A stretch of DNA of 64,000 bases from positions 1 to 64,000 of the forward strand of contig NZ_JASHKR010000020.1 in the NCBI RefSeq assembly GCF_030056815.1. The letters are read 5' to 3'. The position numbers and the translations under genes are program-made. Positions 42,984 through 50,800 of this stretch are shown one piece after another (the stretch's first letter is position 1; every line of letters starts with the position of its first letter). The notes below the pieces were generated by a model. The model searched no databases and was not told the DNA's origin. It worked only from the letters and a program-made list of their open reading frames with translations. The DNA is from Rhodococcus sp. IEGM 1379 (GTDB lineage Bacteria; Actinomycetota; Actinomycetes; Mycobacteriales; Mycobacteriaceae).

Positions 42984-43939
42984 GATTGCCCTCCGATTCG
43001 GATCCGTGGGTCGAGGTAGGCGTGCACGATGTCCGTCACAAGCTGAATCAAGACAAATATCGTGACCGATAGCAGGAGAAGCACCTGCACCACCGGGTAG
43101 TCGCGTCGGCCGATTCCCTGCTCGATCAACTGACCGATTCCCGGCCAGGCAAAGATTGCTTCCACCAGAACTGCACCGCCGAGAAGGTGGCCAGTCTGGA
43201 TTCCGAGCACGGTGAGCATGGTCGGCAGTGCGTTACGTAACGCACTGCGCGTGACCAGGTTCCATCGAGACACACCCGCAGCCTGGGCAGTGATCACGTA
43301 CTGCTGCGCCATCTCGGTACGCAGGGCTTCCGAGAGAAATCTGGTCAGGGCGGCCGCGACCGGAAGTGCCAGGCACAATGACGGCAGCACCAGATACTGA
43401 AGCGTGATGTCGGGATGGGCGAGGTACCCGCCTGGTGGAACGCCACCGGACGGCAGCACCGGAATCACTACGGCAAAGATGAGGACCAGCAGAACACCGG
43501 TCACAAAATTTGGCAATGCCACCGACAGAGTATTGAGAACGTTCACCGCCGATGTGAGCCACTTCTTCGGCCACACAACCACCGCCACACTCAGGATCAG
43601 GCTCAGCACCACCGCTACCAGCAATGCACTGCCGGCGAGAACTGCCGTATTGCCCAAACCTGCCAGCACCAGATCCGAAATCTGACCGCCGAGGACAAAC
43701 GAACGTCCCAGATCCAGGGTCAGCACGTCACCGATCCACGAAATGTACTGCGCCGGAATCGACTTGTCGAGGCCGAGCGAATGGCGAATGGCTGTAATCG
43801 CTTCGGGCGTTGCATCCGGGCCGGCCAGCGCCAACGCCGGATCACCGGGCACGAGTCGCATCACCGAAAAGATCAGAAGTGACGCAAGAAAGAGAACCAC
43901 CACCGCCGACGGTAATCGGCCGGCAACATAGCGAATCAT
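42980..43939 (-). CDS. DppB-type ABC permease
   Basis: From the ATG at 43939, which has GGGGAGA upstream, the protein has 319 residues. It starts MIRYVAGRLPSAVVVLFLASLLIFSVMRLVPGDPA, the usual DppB/OppB start, and contains the EAA loop TAQAAGVSRWNLVTRSALRNALP and GHLLGGAVLVEAIFAWPGIGQL. It starts eight bases after the stop of the binding-protein gene and overlaps the DppC-type gene by four bases. Confidence 0.9.
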   Translation of the reverse strand: MIRYVAGRLPSAVVVLFLASLLIFSVMRLVPGDPALALAGPDATPEAITAIRHSLGLDKSIPAQYISWIGDVLTLDLGRSFVLGGQISDLVLAGLGNTAVLAGSALLVAVVLSLILSVAVVVWPKKWLTSAVNVLNTLSVALPNFVTGVLLVLIFAVVIPVLPSGGVPPGGYLAHPDITLQYLVLPSLCLALPVAAALTRFLSEALRTEMAQQYVITAQAAGVSRWNLVTRSALRNALPTMLTVLGIQTGHLLGGAVLVEAIFAWPGIGQLIEQGIGRRDYPVVQVLLLLSVTIFVLIQLVTDIVHAYLDPRIRIGGQS

Positions 43940-43947
43940 GTTCTCCC

Positions 43948-45552
43948 CTAGGCCAGGAAGGTGTTGGCGAACTGCGGCTGACGGCCCTTTGTCCACGCAA
44001 GATCACGAACGGTGGATGCGGCTGATACCTGCGGGACCACCACACCGATCTCGATCAGGAACAACTCGTCGAGTAGTTGCGTTCCCAGATCGGCGTACAG
44101 CTTCTTGGCCGCGTCACTCGAACCGTCCGGCACCTGCCACGCCGCCTCGGCCGCAGCAGAGTACGCCGGCGAACTGAACTTGGACGCATTGTGCGCGGCG
44201 TTGAAGGGATAAGCACTGACAGTCAACGTCGACGGAACATATTGGGCAAACGTGTGATTGGTCAACCACAGACCCTTGAACTCGGCGCCGATCAACTGTT
44301 TGAAGAAGACCGTTGCCTCGACGGGATCCAGCTCGACGGTGATTCCAGCCTCGGCAAGATTGGCCTGCACTATCTGTGCTGCTGCCTCGAAATCCGGGCT
44401 GGCGCCGGCGTACGTCAACGGAATCGTCGGCAGCGCGCCGACCTCACTCACCAACCCGCGGGCCTTCGCAACGTCACGGGTGTACGTCGAGTTCTTGGCA
44501 GCGTCGTACGCCGGCGACGATTTCGGCCACGGCAGATTCACGGCGTAACCCGTGTCGCGATAGACCTCCGTCATGATGCGGTCACGATCGATCGCATAGG
44601 CCAAGGCTTTTCGCGTCCGGACGTCGGTCAACCCCTCGGCGGTCACGTTGGCGCCGAGATAGACCTGCAACTCGGCCCCGTCGAGCGAGGTCGTCTCGAA
44701 GCCGCTGGTCTTGGCCAGCGTCTGCGAGTCCCGGAAAGTCAACGACGCCGGAGAAACCAGCGCGACCTGGCCGGATTTCAGTGAAGTCAGACGTGCCTGC
44801 GAATCGGGAACGATGCGCGCTTCCACCCGGTCGAGGTACGGCCGTTCCGCAATCCAGTAGTTCGGGTTGCGCCCGAACGAGATTGCACTGTTCGGCGTCC
44901 GTGATACGAAAACGAACGGGCCTGTACCGATGAAAGATTCACCGGCTACTGCTTTGTCAAAAGTCTGCGAGTCGAAAATGGGTGCCAGGTCGAGCAAGTC
45001 GAAGATATTGCCGGTTCTGTGCGCCAGGGTGATGACCAGGGTGCGTGGGTCCGAGGAATCAAACCCGGTGATAGCAGCGGCGGTACTTCTGAGCTGGGCG
45101 GAGAACTTGGGATCGGCGTAGGTGCGAAGCGAAAACTCCGCGTCGGCCGCGGTGAACGGTCGACCGCTGTGGAACGTGACGTCGTCACGCAGATTCAGCG
45201 TCAAGGTGAGACCGTCGTCGGAAAGCTTCCAGTCCTTGGCCAGAACAGGTTGCGGCACTACGGAATCGAGCGGATAGCGAGTCAATGTCTCGTACACGAG
45301 ACCTGAAAGGGTGACACCCGCCGTGGTGGTACTGGTAAGCAATGCTGATGGGCTGATGTCGTCCGGGATTGCCAGCGTCAGCGTGCCGCCGCGAACCGGA
45401 TTCACGGATTCTTCGGCCCCGGAGCGCTGTTCGCCGACCGCCGACGAGCACGCCGCGAGCGAACCGCTACCGAAGATTGCAAGGGCAGCGATAGCACTGC
45501 CACGGAAAAAGGCACGGCGGTCGAGGCCGGCCGTCGAAAGAGTCGAGTTCAC
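43948..45552 (-). CDS. Peptide/opine-type ABC substrate-binding lipoprotein (Tat signal)
   Basis: The 534-residue protein belongs to the SBP_bac_5 family (DppA/OppA type). The N-terminus has a twin-arginine motif DRRAFFRG followed by a lipobox SLAAC, so it is exported folded and lipidated. TLTLNLRDDVTFHSGRPFTAADAEFSLRTY is the family block. The start is a GTG at 45552, five bases after the stop of a short leader ORF whose last codons contain the GAAGGA ribosome site. It is the first gene of the importer/AtsK operon. The ligand is probably a sulfate ester or another organosulfur compound, inferred from the terminal gene. Confidence 0.9.
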   Translation of the reverse strand: MNSTLSTAGLDRRAFFRGSAIAALAIFGSGSLAACSSAVGEQRSGAEESVNPVRGGTLTLAIPDDISPSALLTSTTTAGVTLSGLVYETLTRYPLDSVVPQPVLAKDWKLSDDGLTLTLNLRDDVTFHSGRPFTAADAEFSLRTYADPKFSAQLRSTAAAITGFDSSDPRTLVITLAHRTGNIFDLLDLAPIFDSQTFDKAVAGESFIGTGPFVFVSRTPNSAISFGRNPNYWIAERPYLDRVEARIVPDSQARLTSLKSGQVALVSPASLTFRDSQTLAKTSGFETTSLDGAELQVYLGANVTAEGLTDVRTRKALAYAIDRDRIMTEVYRDTGYAVNLPWPKSSPAYDAAKNSTYTRDVAKARGLVSEVGALPTIPLTYAGASPDFEAAAQIVQANLAEAGITVELDPVEATVFFKQLIGAEFKGLWLTNHTFAQYVPSTLTVSAYPFNAAHNASKFSSPAYSAAAEAAWQVPDGSSDAAKKLYADLGTQLLDELFLIEIGVVVPQVSAASTVRDLAWTKGRQPQFANTFLA

Positions 45553-45557
45553 GACAG

Positions 45558-45608
45558 TTATGGTCCTTCGTACGAGGGTCCGCAGCAGCGCACTCGAGGT
45601 GCGGGCAT
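45558..45608 (-). CDS. 16-codon leader ORF with tandem Cys codons
   Basis: ATG at 45608 opens a 16-codon frame reading MPAPRVRCCGPSYEGP, with TGC TGC at codons 8-9 and TAA at 45558-45560. The stop lies five bases before the GTG of the binding-protein gene, and the GAAGGA site for that gene is codons 14-15. This layout fits cysteine-dependent translational coupling, as described for poly-Cys leader ORFs in mycobacteria. Expression is not proven, and the ORF has no strong ribosome site of its own. Confidence 0.45.
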   Translation of the reverse strand: MPAPRVRCCGPSYEGP

Positions 45609-45925
45609 GCGAGACGGAGTGTGTATCGTCCTGGCGGCCTCGAACACCCCGGTAAAGGGGAAGTGAGGGCTACACCAGCCGGTGTGGCGCTGAAAAGATC
45701 AGCGCAGACATCGCAGAGGGACGGACACGGTAAACCTTCCGGTCAGATTCAAGGCGCCTGCCTTGATAAACACACTTAATCATTTCCCTCGATACTGAGG
45801 ACATAGTTGAACTCACCGTGATCTGAACTCATGAGTCTGCTTACCGCTCAACGGGACAGCACCCCCGGTGCCGCAAACCATCGCGATAGCGTCCGAGAAA
45901 CCCAACGCGATACCTGAGGAGACCC
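45609..45925. promoter_or_regulatory. Divergent control region with structured leader and palindrome
   Basis: The region separates the importer operon (minus) from the SnoaL-like gene (plus). A perfect inverted repeat TCAAGGC-GCCT-GCCTTGA at 45751-45768 is an operator candidate. Between it and the leader ORF, the minus-strand transcript could form three short hairpins: GCGCTG/CAGCGC, ACACC/GGTGT and CCCC/GGGG (about 45645-45710). They do not match a riboswitch class I know. The right end (45770-45845) is A+T-rich and probably holds promoters. Confidence 0.45.
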
Positions 45926-46351
45926 ATGGCGCCCGAAAGCCCGGCCGAGCAGATCCGAACCACCCTCGCGCGGATCGCACACCTCGCTGATACCGGAACC
46001 GTCGAGGACTACGTCGAACAGTTCACTCACCAGGCCGAATGGACGATGCCCGCCAACCCGGACCGCGGATTGCCCACACAGGTACGACGCGGCCGCGAAG
46101 AAATCGCGGCCGGCGTGCGTGAGCGTCGTAGCGCCGGAATTCAGGGTCCGGGCACGTTCACGCGCCACATCACCACCGCTATCGCCGTAGATGTCACCTC
46201 GGAGACAACTGCGCGCGCCGAGGCTGTGTGGACGTTCTACGTCGATACCGCTACTGCACCTCGCCTGAGCGGCGTCGGGAGTTACGCCGACGAGTTCGAA
46301 CTCGAGGACGGCCGCTGGCGACTGTCGAAGCGAGTGATCTCGCGCGGCTGA
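45926..46351 (+). CDS. SnoaL/NTF2-like protein
   Basis: The 141-residue protein has the cone-shaped NTF2/SnoaL fold: IRTTLARIAHLADTGTVEDYVEQFTHQAEWTMP at the start and ARAEAVWTFYVDTATAPRLSGVGSYADEFELEDGRWRLSKRVISR at the end. Such proteins are small polyketide cyclases, isomerases or ligand binders; the role here is unknown. GAGGAG lies just before the ATG. The last 101 bases overlap the 3' end of the convergent pseudokinase gene, an unusually long tail-to-tail overlap. Confidence 0.8.
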   Translation: MAPESPAEQIRTTLARIAHLADTGTVEDYVEQFTHQAEWTMPANPDRGLPTQVRRGREEIAAGVRERRSAGIQGPGTFTRHITTAIAVDVTSETTARAEAVWTFYVDTATAPRLSGVGSYADEFELEDGRWRLSKRVISRG

Positions 46352-47798
46352 CCAGAGCTGCCGCGGACTCCCGAAGATCATCCCCAGTGCCTGATCCACC
46401 CCGAACTTCGGCGTCCGCGGCAGCCATAGCGTCGTTGATCACCGAAGTCAGACCCTCCCAGTCAACCTGTTCCAGAGCCACTCCTGCCGCCCCGAACTGC
46501 GGAAGATCCGGCAGCGGCGGCAACTGCGGTGATGCTACGGCGTCGAAACCACCACCCAGCCAGGTAAATTCGACACCTTCCAGAACCGTGTCCGATAGGG
46601 CCGCCGAATCGATCCCGGTCATGGCCTGTGCGACGCCACCCAACTCGGGAACTTCGACGAAGCGCACGCCAGGCGGATCGAACGCGTACACGATGGCGCT
46701 AGACCGCTCGGTGGTGCCATGCGGATTGGATGCGATGAGGCGGAACTGCCCGGATTGCTTCAACGTCAACCGATGTCGTGACGCGCTGACGTCGAGTTCT
46801 TGTACTTCGCCCCATGGTGTTTCGAGAGTCAACGCGCGATGCCCGTGCGCATCCCAGGTGAATTCGATGGATTGGTTCCGGATCCCGTGTTCCGGGACTG
46901 CCCCGAACATATCGATCGCCGGCGGCAGCGAATGAGAAACCGTCTGGGAGTACAAGAATGTGTACCAGTCTACTGCGGAGGGACGGAGTTCCGGATCCTG
47001 CCCGAGGCCGCGCTCGAACATGTCGATTCCATCGTGGTCGATGCGCCCTGATAGCGGTGACAACGGTGACGTGTTCAATCCTCCGGCACCGAGAATGTCG
47101 CGAAAGAGCAGCGCAAGCTTGAACAGATCAGTACCGATGTTCTGAACACTCTGTCCGCGAGCAATTTCGGGCGGAGTCATGCCGGGCGAATGAATTCCCG
47201 GCTCCTGCCACGACGAATCGGCGGCACGTACGAACTCCGAGCCGATCAACAGCACGTCGATGGGCGAATCACTCGCGACTGCCCGCAACGGTCCGATGTC
47301 CCCGAACACTATGCCTCGCGAATGAAGAAAATGAAGTGCACGCGCGATCTGGGCGCAGTAGGTCGACCGGACGATGATGTTGTCGGGACCCACAACAACC
47401 GAGGCCCCCACATCATGTGCGTGGCCTGGACGGATCAGCCAGTCGAGAGTCCTCGCAACCGTCGTCTCGCCCGAATATGGTGTCCGCACACGCTCCTCGA
47501 AGCGAGAGTGGACCACCCCGGTCAGGTATCCGATCGGGGTGCCGGCGGACTCAACCAGTTCGAGTGGCCACAGAAACGACGCGTCGAGCGTGGCGCGTTC
47601 CTCTGCGGTCAACTGCCCACGAAAATTGACGAGCGCACGAACGTTGGATGCAATCTCGTTACTCGGACTCGCGAATTCCCGGAAAAGGCAGCGGAATCCG
47701 CGACCGACACCTTGGGGGGCTTTGACCTCCTGTACCGGAAACCCTTCCGGCACATTGATACTGCGCAGGATACTCAGGTCCGCAACCTCGATACTCAT
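46251..47798 (-). CDS. YegI-like degenerate protein kinase of the GTPase system
   Basis: The 515-residue protein has a kinase-like fold of the YegI (COG4248) type at residues 20-270: LWPLELVESAGTPIGYLTGVVHSRF is characteristic. Catalytic motifs are damaged. The strand-3 Lys site reads LFREF (Arg), the HRD loop reads FGDIGPLRA (Asp kept, His and Asn lost), and the DFG site reads IGSEF (Asp lost). MTPPEIARG and GTDLFKLALL keep the lobe shape. A beta-rich region (about 295-400) and a basic tail follow. It probably acts as a scaffold or ATP sensor. It lies 27 bases after the 194-residue gene and is the last gene of the long minus-strand operon. Confidence 0.78.
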   Translation of the reverse strand: MSIEVADLSILRSINVPEGFPVQEVKAPQGVGRGFRCLFREFASPSNEIASNVRALVNFRGQLTAEERATLDASFLWPLELVESAGTPIGYLTGVVHSRFEERVRTPYSGETTVARTLDWLIRPGHAHDVGASVVVGPDNIIVRSTYCAQIARALHFLHSRGIVFGDIGPLRAVASDSPIDVLLIGSEFVRAADSSWQEPGIHSPGMTPPEIARGQSVQNIGTDLFKLALLFRDILGAGGLNTSPLSPLSGRIDHDGIDMFERGLGQDPELRPSAVDWYTFLYSQTVSHSLPPAIDMFGAVPEHGIRNQSIEFTWDAHGHRALTLETPWGEVQELDVSASRHRLTLKQSGQFRLIASNPHGTTERSSAIVYAFDPPGVRFVEVPELGGVAQAMTGIDSAALSDTVLEGVEFTWLGGGFDAVASPQLPPLPDLPQFGAAGVALEQVDWEGLTSVINDAMAAADAEVRGGSGTGDDLRESAAALVSRARSLASTVASGRPRVRTRRRNSRRRSGEVQ

Positions 47799-47825
47799 TC
47801 CCGGCCTTCCCCTACATCCTCGCTG

Positions 47826-48410
47826 TCACGACACCGCATATCCCACACCCCGCATCACTGCACTCAAGGCAGCACTTTCGATCACGTCACCGCACGAACC
47901 GTCTCGCGACTCCAGTACTACACGCACCAACCCTTGTACGACCTTCAGGAACAACTCCGGCGACGTCGACTCGCCGGCCACCGTTCGACGCACATTCGGA
48001 GCGAATTGGTAGTGCACGGCGGGCAGCGATCCCATCGCACCCTCCCCGACCAACCACACCAATAACGGTGTTCCGGTGTTGATCCCGAGCTTGCCGGCGC
48101 GCGCCAGAACAACGTCAGCGGAACCGACGACAACCGACAGCACCGTGGCCGCCGGCCGCTCCCGGAAACCCGGATCGGTGGTGCCGTGAGCACAATCAAC
48201 CAAGCTGTCGAAATACGCGGCGCCCTCGTCGCGAGAAACGCTGAGGGCAAACTGATCCGATAGGATCGGCCGACGTGCGCATTCGTCGCTGATCCAATTT
48301 GTCAGCGGTACAACATATCCGAATACCTCCGAGCTTTCACCATCACCACCGACAACACGAATATCGACGTGCGAGCGGACGATTTTTTCGATCTCAAGCT
48401 GGGCGCTCAC
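47826..48410 (-). CDS. Unknown protein of the GTPase system
   Basis: From the GTG at 48410, which shares one base with the stop of the DUF4407 gene (TAGTG), the protein has 194 residues. It looks alpha/beta (IVRSHVDIRVVGGDGESSEVFGYVVPLTNWISDECARR ... GTPLLVWLVGEGAMGSLPAVHYQFAPNVRRTVAGESTSPELFLKVVQGLVRVVLESRDG). No signal peptide, membrane segment or catalytic motif was recognised. The tight coupling implies a role in the same complex. Confidence 0.75.
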   Translation of the reverse strand: MSAQLEIEKIVRSHVDIRVVGGDGESSEVFGYVVPLTNWISDECARRPILSDQFALSVSRDEGAAYFDSLVDCAHGTTDPGFRERPAATVLSVVVGSADVVLARAGKLGINTGTPLLVWLVGEGAMGSLPAVHYQFAPNVRRTVAGESTSPELFLKVVQGLVRVVLESRDGSCGDVIESAALSAVMRGVGYAVS

Positions 48411-50161
48411 TACTCCATCGACTCCGGCGGCCGCAGGTGCGAAGCCGGGCCAGCGGCCCACGTTGTTTCCGTCATCCAATGCGGCAACGGTCCGGGCGCC
48501 GGCGCACTACCGGTGGCCGGACTCTGCGGATAAGCTCCGCCGACGTGCGCCGCGGTGACCGGGGCCGACGGCGCAGCAACCCGACTCACCTGCGGAGCAA
48601 CCGGATTCACCGGGGTACTTTCCGCTACTGCCGGCGCGGCGCTAGTCTTCTCCAAAACCACGGCGGAAGGGGATGATCGCGGAGCGGTGGGAGTGGCCGA
48701 CGCCCGTTGCGGCGCCGGACTCTCCGTCTGGGTCACAGCTGCCGCTCGTGGCCTCGCCGGTGTGGCACCGCTGGTCGGCCGGATCCGCCCAGCCCCCACA
48801 AGTCCACGCTCCCATTCGCGCAGACGCTCACTCGACACACGCTTGGCGTGCCTACTCCACTGCTCTAGCGCTTCGTCAACCACTTCCGCCTGATGCGCCA
48901 CCACAGTCTCATTGACCTTCAGCACTGTTTCCTGCTGCTTGCCGATGCGATCCTGCTCGGCTTCAAACTCGGCATCTCGCCGAAGTTCGCTTACCCGCTT
49001 GCGTGTATCGATGATCTCGGTGGCATCGCGCTTCTCTTCTTCCTCGAAGGCTTCAACCAACTCGTCGTATGCCGTTCGTGAACCCGCGTTGGACATCACT
49101 TTGAACAGAACCGGGAGAAGTTCAACCAACATGAAGAGAATCGAGACCGCCATGTGAGCCATGCCAGCGGTACCGTCGCTGCCGGACAGGTCGTTCAGAG
49201 CCTTGAGCCTGGCGATGATTCCGGTGTTGGCCTGCTCAAGGGCATACGAACCGTTCTGCGCGCTGTCCACCTGCGAACGCAGTGTCTCCACTGTCTTTTC
49301 GACTATCGGCAGATCATTCTCCGCGTCAGCGACAGCCCGCTTACTCTCCTCGAGGAGAACGCCTTTGAGCCGTTCGACGACAGCAGCCTTCTCGCCTTCT
49401 TTGACCTTGATCTGATCCTTAGTCGCCAACCATAGCTTCTCGGCCTCATCTGCCAATCGCTTCTTTTCGACGCACATCGCAGCGCAACCAGCGACTCCGG
49501 TGCCGGCTGAGCCTTCTTCTTCCGCAAGTGCTCTGGTGCGCGCAGCATCGTAATCGGCCTTCTGCTTCGCTGCAGTCGTCTCGAGCTTGTCGATCTCCGC
49601 TTGAACCAGGCCGACCTCCGGATTGACTGCCGGATCCGCGGTAGGCCCGGCATTGATCAGGGCACGCATTTGAGCCAGCTCAGCTTCGGCTTCGGTCAGG
49701 TCCGCACTCAACGTCGAATCCTTGAGTCCCGTACGCAACTCTTCCTGCGACGTGAGGATATTACGGTTGAGCTGAGTTTCGATTTCGCTCTCGAACACCT
49801 TCAGCATCAACGGCGTCGAGATGACAAAGCCGATGACGATGGCCAGGACCACTCGGGGCAACGCCAACATCAGACTGCGGCCGATACGCTTTTCGCCGGA
49901 GAGTCCGATCACCAACAACCGGTCGAGGTTGAGAATCGCCAGGCCCCACACCAAACCGCCTGCAATAGCAGTCCATCCGGTCGCAATGCCGGTAATCGAC
50001 AACGCATAGGCAGCCGAAATCGTGGCAAATCCAGCCGTCGTCAGCAATACTGCGCCCATCGCGGTCTGCTTCGCTACCGAGCCCGGAAGTTTCTCCAGGA
50101 CATCGACGCGAGAGCCCGCTAAGCGCGCAAGAAAGTACTTTTTCATACCGATCCATTTCAA
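48410..50161 (-). CDS. DUF4407 membrane coiled-coil protein
   Basis: The 583-residue protein matches DUF4407. Two close membrane helices (about residues 33-80) and a third (about 97-121) are followed by a long acidic coiled coil (about 125-325) and a fourth membrane helix (MAHMAVSILFMLVELLPVLFKVM, about 335-357). A second charged helical region (about 365-450) leads to a Pro/Ala-rich tail. The Cys in GVAGCAAMCVEKKR within the coil could form a disulfide or bind metal. The protein probably anchors the GTPase system at the membrane. An ATG at 50146 (MKKYFLARL) is an alternative start. Confidence 0.82.
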   Translation of the reverse strand: MKWIGMKKYFLARLAGSRVDVLEKLPGSVAKQTAMGAVLLTTAGFATISAAYALSITGIATGWTAIAGGLVWGLAILNLDRLLVIGLSGEKRIGRSLMLALPRVVLAIVIGFVISTPLMLKVFESEIETQLNRNILTSQEELRTGLKDSTLSADLTEAEAELAQMRALINAGPTADPAVNPEVGLVQAEIDKLETTAAKQKADYDAARTRALAEEEGSAGTGVAGCAAMCVEKKRLADEAEKLWLATKDQIKVKEGEKAAVVERLKGVLLEESKRAVADAENDLPIVEKTVETLRSQVDSAQNGSYALEQANTGIIARLKALNDLSGSDGTAGMAHMAVSILFMLVELLPVLFKVMSNAGSRTAYDELVEAFEEEEKRDATEIIDTRKRVSELRRDAEFEAEQDRIGKQQETVLKVNETVVAHQAEVVDEALEQWSRHAKRVSSERLREWERGLVGAGRIRPTSGATPARPRAAAVTQTESPAPQRASATPTAPRSSPSAVVLEKTSAAPAVAESTPVNPVAPQVSRVAAPSAPVTAAHVGGAYPQSPATGSAPAPGPLPHWMTETTWAAGPASHLRPPESME

Positions 50162-50185
50162 GTCTACGAGAAGAGATATCGAGGG

Positions 50186-50800
50186 CTATTTGTTCGACTG
50201 ACCGAACCTGGCCAAGGTGAGCGGAAAGAGAATGTAAATCATCGTGAGGGACAACAACATCGGCAAGGCCGTCGACATCTGCCACATCCGCACGTACCCG
50301 ACAAACGAGTAGCACGAATCGGCAACTACCGGTCCGGTGAACGACTGAATGGTCTGGCAGGGACCGTATGACGGCCAGGTCGGAGTGGAACCGTAAATTG
50401 CCTGCGGCGTTGTAGCGCCCTGCCAACCGTCGGTCATCTCCGCCATGACCGACGGAGCTGCCATCGCTGTGAGGTCGCCTCGAAAGAACACTTGCACAGC
50501 CGGCACCGAAAGCAGTGCTGCAACAACGACTATCAGCAGGTACGCGGCAACCTGATACCGGAGACCAGGCGCTGCACCAGGACTGATGCTTTCCAGTCCA
50601 GATCGGATCCGGCGATGTAGTTTTTGCACAGAGAACAGTGCGATTACCGCAACGACATATCCGAGCGGCCTCCAGAGAATCGACCCCAGTGCGATCACCG
50701 AGAGCACAGGCATCATCGTGACCACCAGCAACGACGCAGAGTACGGATTGGTCAGCAGTCCTCGTAGATCGGCGGTGCGGCGGGAAGCGAGTTCAATCAC
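50186..50800 (-). CDS. Small integral membrane protein of the GTPase system
   Basis: The 204-residue protein has about four membrane helices (near residues 22-45, 48-62, 85-108 and 178-198). A 60-residue loop outside the membrane carries two Cys (GPCQTIQSF, ADSCYSFVG). No family was recognised. It overlaps the TerD-fusion gene by ATGA and lies 24 bases before the DUF4407 gene, so it probably partners one of these. Confidence 0.8.
   Translation of the reverse strand: MIELASRRTADLRGLLTNPYSASLLVVTMMPVLSVIALGSILWRPLGYVVAVIALFSVQKLHRRIRSGLESISPGAAPGLRYQVAAYLLIVVVAALLSVPAVQVFFRGDLTAMAAPSVMAEMTDGWQGATTPQAIYGSTPTWPSYGPCQTIQSFTGPVVADSCYSFVGYVRMWQMSTALPMLLSLTMIYILFPLTLARFGQSNK

Noticed and set aside
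45645-45720. Possible SAM or other known riboswitch before the importer operon
   Set aside because: Hairpins are present but the conserved core sequences of SAM-I, SAM-IV, TPP or cobalamin riboswitches were not found.
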